The translations under genes and the position numbers were made by a program. The notes below the pieces were generated by a model that ran no database searches, was not told where the DNA came from, and was given only the letters and a program-made list of their open reading frames with translations. DNA of 64,000 nucleotides from the NCBI GenBank assembly GCA_013397935.1, contig VZRN01004713.1:91720-155719 (forward strand). Direction: 5' to 3'. The DNA comes from Dasyornis broadbenti (lineage: Eukaryota > Chordata > Aves > Passeriformes > Dasyornithidae). This document shows, piece after piece, positions 1 through 9,166 of the stretch; within the stretch, counting starts at the first letter, position 1, and each line of letters opens with the position of its first letter.

Positions 1-2337
1 AGGAGCAGCAGAGCACAAACAGCAAGCGCCTTTTTCAAATTGGTTCTGGTCAATACAAGGACTTCAAAATTTACCCAAGACGATTGTCAGATAATTTCAA
101 ATAATGGGGATATCCGAGAAAATTGGTCTCTGCTGGTGGATGTTCACGGAAATCGCGTTGATCAAACGACTTATGAATTATTTATTCAGCTGTGCCCTTA
201 ACCTGAGAAGTGAGAATTATTGATTTCACTTCGTATATCACATCATGGAATCAAAACAGGGGGGGGACAAATGCCACGATGCAGTGGCAGGGAAAGAGCC
301 CCTCAGCCAGGGTTTATCCGTCCTGCAACACGGAGGAAGGCGGGGAGTTTGCAACAGCAAATCTCGGGAGTGGTTCTGGCTTCAGTGGCCTCTGCGAAAC
401 ACCAGAAAGAGGATTTTCTGGAAGGCTGTGAATAGCAGAGAAGTACTTTTTGATTTAGATTGGAAATAGAAATGTTTGACTCTGATCTCCAACAGAACCT
501 CTGTTGCAGGCTTAAACTTCAGTATCCAAGGAAAACAAGGAAGTGTTTGTGTCACTGGATGAACGGGCACCGTCAGGGGAGCAGCACTCCAACTTTAAAG
601 GGAAATTTGTAGGAAGAGCTGAAAATGCTCTTTGTTTTCAGCCCTGAGTTACAGACGGAACACAGAAGAAGGAAGGGAGGAAACAACAACATCAGAAGTT
701 ACAGTCAGAAAAAGCAAGGAATATGAATTCCTCCTCATGAACAGGTAATTACAAAGAAAACACCAGGGAAGGGTGGACAACACTTGGTGAGGGGGCACAG
801 AAGGAGCATCAAAGCCTTGCAATAAAACAGCCAGAGAGTCCTCACGGGCTCCCTGCTCCGTTGGTCTCCCTGTGGTTCCTATCCAGCTTTTTCAGATCCC
901 CCTTGGCCTCGCTGACAACGGGAAGCTGGCGAGGCTCCGGGGCACTGACGTTAAAATAACGGAGCACAAGGACAGAGCTGAACAACTGCAGAGCTCGAGA
1001 GCTTCCCGCAAAATCCACACCTGGGAAATGCACCCCCGAGTCCCATGGAAGCGAATCCTCGCTTTGAGTTCCGGGACTTCTTTTGGCTTCAGTGGGAATC
1101 ACAAAACCCGTGAGAAACGCTTGGACTTTTTCCTTGTAGTGCCTTCGAGCAGCAAAAATTTGGGAATCACCCCTCCAAAAGTGTTCCCACCTCCAGCTGT
1201 TGGAAAATCCTGGAAAACAATATTGAGGAAAAGCATTCTTCAATGCTTTGGGATTTTTGTCAAATATTTTCACTGTGGTGCGAATTAACATCTTTATTAA
1301 TTCAAACGAAGCCTCGATGGTCCTGAGGGGAGAAGGCAGCGTTGAGGACACCTCACCAAATTCACTAAATTCCTCTCCAATTCAGTGTTTATTAAAAGCT
1401 AGTTCGTAACCTGCAGTGTTAGACAGGGCTTAGAAATGAACCATTTGAGGGTGGGTGGGGCTGCCACGCCTGTGGAAGGGAACATCCCTTCTCACAGGGA
1501 ATTTCGCTGAACCGTGGGAGAAGAATTGAGTGTTTGTAGCCCTGTCCCCCTTCCCTGCTCTGGAGTAAAATCCACCCTGGGAAGGAAAAAAAAAACAAAA
1601 AAAACCCAGAAAACAAATCAATACAGCCATTTCTCCTTTCAAATCAGAGCTGGCAAATTAGACCCACATTTCTTTGGGAGAAATTGCTTTAGCACAAACC
1701 ACCTCCGTCAAATGAGGTTCCAAGTATCTTGTGTTTCCACGTTTTTCGTGGCTGCTGATATGACACAGTTACTCCATGGGAAGAGCCATCCCCTGGCCGG
1801 GACTTGTTCACTCAATCCTCGCCTCACATTTCACATTTTGGAGGAGATTTTGGCTCCATGTGCTCGGCTGCTGCAGTTTGGGCACTTCAGGGGTTTGGTT
1901 TGGTTTGCCATGGAAACAGCTTTGACTGACGGCCGGCCTTTCCAACGGGAAGCACAAAGCTGATTCCATTTCCCACAGCTGATGAGCAGCGGGATAGGAG
2001 GGGTTTGAACTGATCTCACTGTGGGGCTGGGACGGCAGGAAACGACTGGGAAAATGCGGAGTGAAACCGCCTCGTGCAGAGAACATTTGGTGCTGCCCCA
2101 CTTGCCAGGGACGGAGCAGGGTCACTGACACGGGATCATCCAGGAGGGGATGAATAATTTCCCATCAGGTATTGTCTGGAATGCCCTGTCCTCTGATGTG
2201 AGATCATTCTCAGCAGGGCTGGGAGCACACACACGCAGCATTCGAAAGGTTTCCATCTCAAAGCCGCTCCTTTATCTTTCGGTGAGGGGGCAGAAAGGCA
2301 CCAGCCGGGACAATCAACCTTCAAAACGCTTTTGAGA
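1..2337. other. unique non-coding sequence, no repeat recognised
   Basis: I see no gene, CR1 or tandem repeat here. The first 240 bases are AT-rich with balanced composition and could be a conserved non-coding element, but this cannot be tested from one sequence. Around 1586-1607 there is an interrupted A-tract. Open frames here (up to 169 codons on the minus strand at 842-1351) overlap open frames on the other strand and show no domain, so I do not call them coding. Confidence 0.6.
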
Positions 2338-2371
2338 AAATCTGATCGATCGGATTTGATTGATCAGATTT
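2338..2371. repeat. short perfect inverted repeat (hairpin)
   Basis: AAATCTGATC at 2338-2347 is exactly mirrored by GATCAGATTT at 2362-2371, giving a 10-bp perfect stem around a 14-base loop. The loop itself repeats the GATC and GATT words. It lies about 30 bp before a CR1 fragment. It may be chance, since no function is implied by the surrounding sequence. Confidence 0.7.
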
Positions 2372-2398
2372 GGTGGTTGACGTTTGAGAGCCTCACCT

Positions 2399-2490
2399 GC
2401 AGGGCTGCATCCAGCTCTGGAATCCCCAGCGCAGGAAGGACGTGGAGCTGCTGGAGTCCACAGGCGGCACCAGGATTTTGTGATTCTGTG
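2399..2490 (+). mobile_element. CR1 retroposon fragment, internally deleted
   Basis: Bases 2399-2474 match the internal CR1 region that reads 'GGGCTGCATCCAGCTCTGG ... GGAAGGACGTGGAGCTGCTGGAG'. The usual several hundred bases of CR1 3' region are then missing, and the sequence jumps to two tail octamers, ATTTTGTG and ATTCTGTG (2475-2490). Repeat X begins at the end of this tail. The internal deletion is inferred by comparison with the general CR1 consensus from memory. Confidence 0.65.
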
Positions 2491-2668
2491 AAGAAAAACG
2501 TAAACTTTGGAGTTTTAGTCCCTCTCCAGAGTTTGTGGATTCCTCTGGGCTCTGCCAGAGCCTCTCACTTCCAGTTTTTCCCCTCAAAGACCGGGAATAT
2601 CCAAGTGCCAGCTGAAGGCTCCACAGCTGCCTGCTGCTGTGACAAAGCAGCAGGAGAGGCACTGAAAT
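2484..2668 (+). repeat. dispersed repeat X, copy 1
   Basis: About 185 bp that recur in opposite orientation at 34429-34610. Identity is roughly 85-88% by eye over the whole length. Shared blocks include GAGTTTGTGGATTCCTCTGG, GTGCCAGCTGAAGGCTCCAC and AAGCAGCAGGAGAGGCACTG. In both places X starts right after a CR1-type tail ending TTCTGTG and stops at GCACTGAAAT. I do not recognise it as a standard avian LTR or SINE. One frame on the minus strand is open through both copies with a shared 13-residue stretch, but the frame shifts elsewhere and I do not think it is coding. Confidence 0.8.
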
Positions 2669-3656
2669 CCCAAATTTCAACATTTTACCATTCATTTTCT
2701 TTTTGTGAAGAAAAGAAATTTCCCAGAATCACAAATTAATGGAATTTGGTGTGCAAAAAGACAGCAGGACTTGATCCCCCCCCCCGTCCCCTCCCCCAGG
2801 TTGTCAGAAATATAAAAGAAAACCTTTTTCCCCTAAACCAGGAATTATCACTCAGTGGAAATAAACACATTTTACGATTTATGCTGCAGCAGTGTTTAAG
2901 CTTCGGAACCAAAACATTGCTGTTTGGAGCTGTGCCTTGCCTCACCTCCTTTCAAATCTCTTTGTCTCTGGAGCACCAGCTCCTTTCTCTTCTCTCCAAC
3001 AGGTGGAACAGGGGCTGGTAGCAAAAAATTAATCCATTCAACAGCAGCAGGATTTGTCAAGGCGTGATCTATGGCTCACTCTGCCTCTGAAAAACAGCTT
3101 TTCATAGAAAGTTGATGTGGTTTTGTCATTACTGAGGCAGCTCTCTCTCTAATAGCGGCGTTCCAGCGCGTGCTATTGATCCGTGTGTCGGAACAACCCT
3201 CGCCGTTCAGGCTGCCCATGGATTTAATAAACATTTACTGGCATTTTCTCCAAGGTCAAGGCCGTGCACGTGCAGGGACAAAGCCAATAAAACATAAGGG
3301 GCACGTTCTGGATGGTTCTGCGTTATTTAAAACTGAGAAATACTTAAACCACAAAAGAGCCCCCATGGATTTCTAGAGCAAATGGATTCATTTAAATCTC
3401 ATTTCTTTTGGGTGCTGTTTATGCAATGAATCTGAATTTTAAGGATTTTAAGGCCAAATAACCCTGAAATGCCTTCTTGCCTTCAGCCTGGCTGCTCTGG
3501 GTACAGCCGTGCCACGGAGAATTTCCCAGCTGAAGACAAGTCCATGCCCAGTGAAAGGTTTAGGGGTTTCCATTTTGAAGGAATTGACACTAAATGTGAT
3601 GGGAGCTCTGGGAACCAGAACTCCTCCCTGAAGGACGAATCCTTCTGTAGGGAGAC
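2669..3656. other. unique non-coding sequence
   Basis: No gene seen. Contents: a run of ten C at 2776-2785 within a C-rich stretch, and an AT-rich block at about 3090-3260 with balanced composition that may be a conserved non-coding element. Nothing else is recognisable. Confidence 0.55.
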
Positions 3657-3936
3657 GCGAATCCCAGAATCCCAGAAGGGTTTGGGTTGGAAGGGAAATG
3701 AAATCCCATCCCATCCCAGCCCTGCCATGCCAGGGCCACCTCCCACTGCCCCAGGCTGCTCCCAGCCCTGTCCAGCCTGGCCTTGGGCACTGCCAGGGAT
3801 CCAGGGGCAGCCCCAGCTGCTCTGGGAATTCCACCCCGGACCCTCCCCACCCTCCCAGGGAGCAATTCCTTCCCAAGATCCCATCCATCCCTGCCCTCTG
3901 GCAGTGGGAAGCCATTCCCTGTGTCCTGTCCCTCCA
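3657..3936 (-). mobile_element. CR1 retroposon, 5'-truncated, minus strand
   Basis: Read on the minus strand this is the common CR1 3' region of the window. The 3' end lies at the left with two tail octamers (GAATCCCA twice on the plus strand). Next come the 'GGGTTTGGGTTGGAAGGGA' block, the 'CTGCTCCCAGCCCTGTCC' block and the 'GGGATCCAGGGGCAGCCCC' block. The 5' truncation is near 3936. It faces a second copy of the same subfamily at 4078-4346, forming a head-to-head pair. Confidence 0.93.
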
Positions 3937-4077
3937 TGAACAACACAACTCCATCAAAAATTCAATTCACCAGTGGCATCGCTGTTCAGCAAAACTTCGG
4001 ATGACTGAAGACGCAGGCCCAGAGCAGGAAGCATCGAGGGCTCTCATTTTCTGTTGTCTCGTGATCCACAGGAAGGT
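3937..4077. other. unique spacer between two inverted CR1 copies
   Basis: This is about 140 bp of non-repetitive sequence separating the truncated 5' ends of two oppositely oriented CR1s. If the region is transcribed, it would be the loop of a long hairpin formed by the two CR1 arms. Confidence 0.6.
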
Positions 4078-4346
4078 TCCCTGGGATCTTGGGAAGGAAT
4101 TGCTCCCTGGGAGGGTGGGGAGGGTCTGGGGTGGAATTCCCAGAGCAGCTGGGGCTGCCCCTGGATCCCTGGCAGTGCCCAAGGCCAGGCTGGACAGGGC
4201 TGGGAGCAGCCTGGGACAGGGGGAGGGGTCCCTGCCATGGCAGGAGTGGGATGGGATGGGATTTAAAGTCCCTTCCGACCCAAACCAGTCTGGGATTCTG
4301 GGATTCTGGGATTCTGGGATTCTGGGATTCTGGGATTCTGGGATCC
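4078..4346 (+). mobile_element. CR1 retroposon, 5'-truncated, plus strand
   Basis: The body is of the same subfamily as 3657-3936, with GGAAGGAATTGCTCCCTGGG, GGCTGCCCCTGGATCCCTGG and the terminal block CCCTTCCGACCCAAACCAG. It ends in a seven-unit octamer array. CR1 lacks poly(A) and normally carries a few such octamers, so this tail has expanded after insertion or was long when copied. Confidence 0.95.
4291..4346 (+). repeat. CR1 tail microsatellite (TGGGATTC)7
   Basis: Six exact TGGGATTC units followed by one variant, TGGGATCC, directly continue the 3' end of the CR1 at 4078-4346. The repeat keeps several frames open on both strands, which explains the odd repeated peptides predicted there (GFWDSGIL, NPRIPESQ). 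Confidence 0.97.
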
Positions 4347-7300
4347 ATCCCCACAACGCCTTCGTTTCCCTTTGAAACCTGACAAGAGCAATCAGTGCCT
4401 CCACGTCCCATGAAATCCCTTGATGGATTTGCTCCCTTTGCTTTATTGTCCTTCGCTTGCTCCAGCCGGGCTGCGCTCAGCATTCCTGGCACCCAGCGCT
4501 GTAAACCTTTCCCTCTTTTCTTTACCCTGCCCAGCTCTCTTATTTATCTTCCTTTTCAGAAATTCCGGGCTCAGAAGTTTCGCGGAGCGCTTGCGACGTT
4601 CCCTGCGCAGGTCACCACTGAAGGGCCCGTGTTTTTCCATTTACAGCCGGTGTTTTACAGGGGATCAAAACCTCCAAATGGAGCAGATAAAGATCTTACC
4701 GAAAGGCACGTAAAAAGCTTCGTACTGAAGCAACAACTTCAGGGCTGTTTTAACGCCAACAAATGAAAAATCTGAACTAAAAGTGCAAATGTGTACAAGT
4801 AGCTCAGCCATTCCCGAGTCTTTGAACTTTTGCTGTGAGCGCTTTACAATTGGTTTAAATGTATTTATTTATGGTGCGGTCTCCCCTAAAAATCAGAAAA
4901 AGTAAGCCGAAGCTCTAATTTGGTCTCACTTACTTTTTAAATGAATTTTTTTTTTCCCTGAAGATGTCACAGAAAAATGTTTGTAGCCATCATCCCACGG
5001 TAGTTTTAATTCATCCTCTTCCAAATAAACCGAGGAAATAACTTCATGTGAAGTCTACTTGCCCATCCCTGGAAAATGCTCTCCTGTTCAACCCCCACGA
5101 TGCTTTTTCTCCTCAATATCTTTTTCTGTGGGGGGAAACAAAATCATCAAATTAAACTCACACCATTTTTTAGCACAAAGATCACGATTTCTCTTGGGTT
5201 TGGGTTTTTTTTTTTTTTTTTAATATGTGATAAAATTTACAAGAATGACAATGCCAACACCACATCCTCGTTTTTATTTCCTGGTTCTGGGAAGGGAATG
5301 TCACAGTTTTGGTCAGCTGGGATCTCGGCAGGGCAGCTGCTGGTTTGAAAATAAATCCTTCAATGAGTAAATAAACAAAAACTCCATCCAGATTTGAAAT
5401 TCAGCTGCCAGGGATGATGTTTTTGTACCACACCTGTGAAGTTTTACAGCTTTTCCTTTTTTAAACCTCATTTCATCCCATTCAGCCCGGGTGAGTGAGC
5501 TGCACAGAAAAGAGAAGAAAAAACCCTGAGACCACAGGGAACACGAAACTGAAACAAGGCAGAGCCCACAGGGAAAAACCACTGAAGCAATGGGAACCTG
5601 CAACAACTGCAAGGGGGAATAAAGAGGGATAAATAAATACTGGAAACACAAAGTTCCAGAGTTCCGAGGAGAGCTGCCATTTCGAATTAATTTTACTTTG
5701 GGTGCTTTTTTGGGATTATGAATCCCAGCCATTTGCTCCCGGTTGTTCGTGTGGGGGAAGGAGGAGAAGGTCAGTGCCTCTCTTGGTGTGGGCCCTGCAG
5801 TGGGGATGGCTTTGGCACTCTGGGGACGGGGACAAACTCAAAATCTGGGGCTCCTGCAGCATTGCCAGCAGGGGCTGGAGGCTGGGAAAGCCTCTGGGAC
5901 CCACGGGATTCCGGCCGAGGTAAAGAATGTGGAATAAAACTCCCAGGAAGGGAAACCCAGCAAGGAGGCAACATCTGTGGGATTCAACACCTCCCTTTGC
6001 CTGGGAAACTGCGTTCCGTGGCCTCAAAACGCACTTTCAGCTCTCTCCAGCAGATAGTCCTGGAGAAATACTAGAACTGCCTCACCCACGAAAAGAATCG
6101 ATTTCCAATCAGAAAGAACTGTCAGGCGTTCCCTCCCTTCACGCCCAGAGCCTCGGGCTGGGGTTTCAGCAACGCCTCCAACGCAGGCAGAGGGCCCACA
6201 CGGCACTGCCCCGAACGCTTGTTCCCAGCCAGGAGCAGAGATCTGCAGAATTCCCGACAAATCCCAATTTCCCTTCCCTGAGCAGCCCACAGAGCAGCAG
6301 CCAGTGCCCCCAGCTCAGGAGCGCCAGTAATGCCAATCAATGGGCCTGGGCAGCTCCGCCGCTGCTGGACTCAAGGACAAAGATTTCCTCCAGCAGGGCT
6401 GGGATAGGGCAGGAGCACAGAGCCAGGGCCAGCTCAGAGCACAGGGTTCACCCCAACAGGAGCCTTGGAGCAGGCAGAACGGAATAAAACCACGCCCAGG
6501 GGGGGCATTTTCCTACGCGAAGCAAAAAGCACACAGAAATACGAATCCGAGGAGGTGAAAAACGCTGAATATTGCCGTTTTCTGGATAAGCTCCACTCAT
6601 CCTCTCAGAGCAGCAGCACCGCTTCTCTTTACCGTCCCTGTGCCCACAGACACCTGTGCTCAGAAATCCACGTTTACAAACTTTTGGGGTTCTGTCCCAC
6701 AGACTGACATTACTCCTCTGCCTCTCCACTACGCAGAGTCCAAAGAAGGAAATGAGATTTGGCCAAGGCACAGCAATTCTGGCTCTCTGCTCTTTGCTGG
6801 TTTTCAGCTGGACGTCACTTCAGATTACCAGGCTCTGCCCAAAGCGCCACACAATCCCAACAGAACAATCCCCGCACTTTTTTCACAATTCTCCCTGCAC
6901 TGGCACTGGATAAATAAGTACAGGTAATGTCCTAATATATTTAAGGTGACATAAATCTGAAAACAAAAAATCATCTTTCTTCTTCACCAGCAATCAAATC
7001 CCATTCTGAGCTACAATAAACCTTTAGGGTAAATCCTTAAAGACTGGAGGATGAGCTAAATGTGTAAAATTTAGCCAAGGAATGAGTAAATAGGTACATA
7101 AACTACACATAAATGCTTGATGAATGAGCTGAAGTAGGGAAAGATGATGCAGGGTGACATCAGGGAGCAGAGCTTGAAGGGAAATATCTCCTTGGCAGTG
7201 ACATATTGGATTATGAAATTGGATTATAATATCAGATTGTCTCTGCAGGGAAGCAATAGAAACACTGTCATTTAGGTACCTTCAGCTACGACTGGAGAAA

Positions 7301-7889
7301 ATACCCCAAAAGCCAAAATGCGCAGCAGATATCCCAGGATCTGAGGGCACAGTCTGGAGGATGAATGGTGGCAGAGTCCTGTCTCTGTTTTCAGCTTTCC
7401 TGCCTTGCAGCGCCAAGGGGATGACGCAAACAGATGCCGCAGCTCCGTTTGGAACAACCAATTCATAGAATGCTCTCCGTATTCTAACTCTGTCGATACC
7501 TGTGTGCAGAGGGGAGGCTGATTGAGATTCCGACTACACCAGGCCTCGTTCTCCGCCCAGGACCAGGAACATTTCGAGGCCAATTTGCATTTCATAGCCA
7601 GGAGCATCATTTGCAGGTGACTGAACAATCAATTAAAACAGCTCGAGCAGCTTTTTCTGGAAGGTTTTTTTTTTTTTTTTCCCCAGAACCAGGTCATTGC
7701 TGCTCGTTCACATGGTTTGGGGCATTTCAGGTATCAAGAACACCAAGCATTCCTCAAGATTCCTGGTGCTGTCGTATGGATTTACATTTTATTTTTCCCC
7801 AAGCTGGTGGGGGACTGAGCCCACCCCTTCCGGCAGCCCTGGACACGGATCAGCCTGAGCAGGGTCAGAGATCTGTGCTGCTGGAGCTG
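4347..7889. other. unique non-coding sequence
   Basis: About 3.5 kb with no repeat family that I recognise and no credible gene. There is a run of 17 T at 5205-5221 and 16 T at 7665-7680. AT-rich balanced stretches occur at about 4780-5060 and 6930-7260. Frames up to 186 codons (5927-6487, plus) have no domain and are overlapped by other open frames. Confidence 0.55.
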
Positions 7890-7969
7890 TTCTTAACTTT
7901 CCTCATTCAGATTTCAAATTCTTAACTTTTTACTCATTCAGATTTGAAATTCTTAACTTTCCTCATTCC
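7890..7969. repeat. short tandem repeat, about 30-bp unit, 2.6 copies
   Basis: Units begin TTCTTAACTTTCCTCATTCA at 7890, a variant with a 2-base insertion near 7919, and a partial third unit at 7950-7969. The intervening word is GATTTCAAA or GATTTGAAA. It is a young local duplication, judging by near identity. Confidence 0.9.
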
Positions 7970-8049
7970 AAGCCATCACAAAATGCTCCAGTGGTTCCTG
8001 CACAGCCTTGCCTTTGGATAAAGCCAAACCCAAGGCTTTGGGGATGGGG

Positions 8050-8223
8050 AAACGCTGGAATAGGTGGCCCAGAAAGGGCAGGGATGCTCCATTCCTGGAA
8101 ATATTCAGGTTGGACAGGGCTTGGAGCAACCTGGGATAGCAGAAGGTGTCCCGGCCATGGAGGGAGTGCAACGGGATGGGATTTAATATTCCCTTCCAAA
8201 CCAAAGCATTCCGGGATTCTGAG
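8050..8223 (+). mobile_element. older, diverged CR1 3' end
   Basis: Recognisable CR1 order: 'GGCCCAGAAAGGGCAGGGATG', 'CTCCATTCCTGGAAATATTCA', 'GGTTGGACAGGGCTTGGAGC', 'AACCTGGGATAG' and the terminal 'CCCTTCCAAACCAAAGCATTC' with a degenerate octamer tail (some blocks shortened). It is more diverged than the copy at 8896-9166 and belongs to a different subfamily. Confidence 0.85.
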
Positions 8224-8895
8224 GCAGCAAAACTGAATGGATTTGGGAGTCTGAACGGATTTTGGGATATCCCTGTTTACCTTGCACTGGTTCAAAAGCA
8301 ATCAGCTCTTGGTCCACACGGTTTTTATAAAGTTTTTTACAATTTCTCTCAGTTTTATGTTTTGATCACCTCCAGCCTCATTCCGGGAACACCGTCAGCC
8401 TGGAGGATTTTGCAGTGCAGATGCTCTGCTTTATCGATTTGGGTTTAATAATTAAAGCCTTGTCCCTGCATTTACAAAACATTAGCATTTAAAGCTCATG
8501 ATTTAATGATGGCATCTGTTGCTCCAGTAAAGCAATCGAGGCCATCACTGGTCACTCAGATATGTAAGGGCCTGTCTAAAACGACTCCTTTTATAGTTCA
8601 TGAGGGGGAAAAAAGCTGGAATTGAGAACATTTTTGCAAATCAAACATCTCAGTTAAAAATGTCACTCTGTATCAACTGCTATATTTTATTCTGGATCTG
8701 ACAGGTTTAAGTAAGATTTGTGTGTCTGTTGAGTCATGTTTGAAACCAAAATCAATTTGGAAGCAGCAAAAAATCCAATTGCTGTCCTTTGGCGAATGTC
8801 AGAGTATCAGCGCTCTGCAACTGCGCTGCCAAGAAGTATAAAGGAGAAAAGGTAAAGAAATGGAAATTGCAAATGCTCCATAGATTTTTTTACAT
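8224..8895. other. unique AT-rich block, candidate conserved non-coding DNA
   Basis: Bases about 8435-8790 are AT-rich, free of simple repeats and rich in homeodomain-like words (TAATTAAAG near 8449, TTTAATGATGG near 8504). Such texture is typical of conserved elements but not diagnostic. No gene seen. Confidence 0.3.
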
Positions 8896-9166
8896 GACAG
8901 AATAAGTGGGAGTGGCTTCAAATCAAGAAAGAGAGCAGGGATGGATGGGATATTGGGAAGGAATTGTTCCCTGGGAGGGTGGGGAGGCCCCGGAATAGAA
9001 TCCCCAGAGCAGCTGGGGCTGCCCCTGGATCCCTGGCAGTGCCCAAGGCCAGGCTGGACAGGGCTGGGAGCAGCCTGGGACAGGGGAAGGTGTCCCTGCC
9101 ATGGCAGGGCTGGGATGAGATCTTTAATGCCCCTTCCAACCCAAACCATTCCATGATTCCATGATT
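8896..9166 (+). mobile_element. CR1 retroposon, 5'-truncated
   Basis: It starts in the internal block 'GACAGAATAAGTGGGAGTGG' and continues through GGAAGGAATTGTTCCCTGGG and GGATCCCTGGCAGTGCCC to CCCTTCCAACCCAAACCATT. It then ends in CCATGATT octamers. Same subfamily as the inverted pair at 3.7-4.3 kb. Confidence 0.95.

Noticed and set aside
2393..2695. A shared peptide stretch (QSPEESTNSG, then GLKLQSL) between this minus frame and 34435-34851 on the plus strand
   Set aside because: It reflects DNA identity of repeat X. The frames diverge by shifts between the shared parts, as expected for non-coding copies.
3698..4492. Several 145-225-codon frames with similar peptides on both strands
   Set aside because: All are translations of the two inverted CR1 copies and the TGGGATTC tail.
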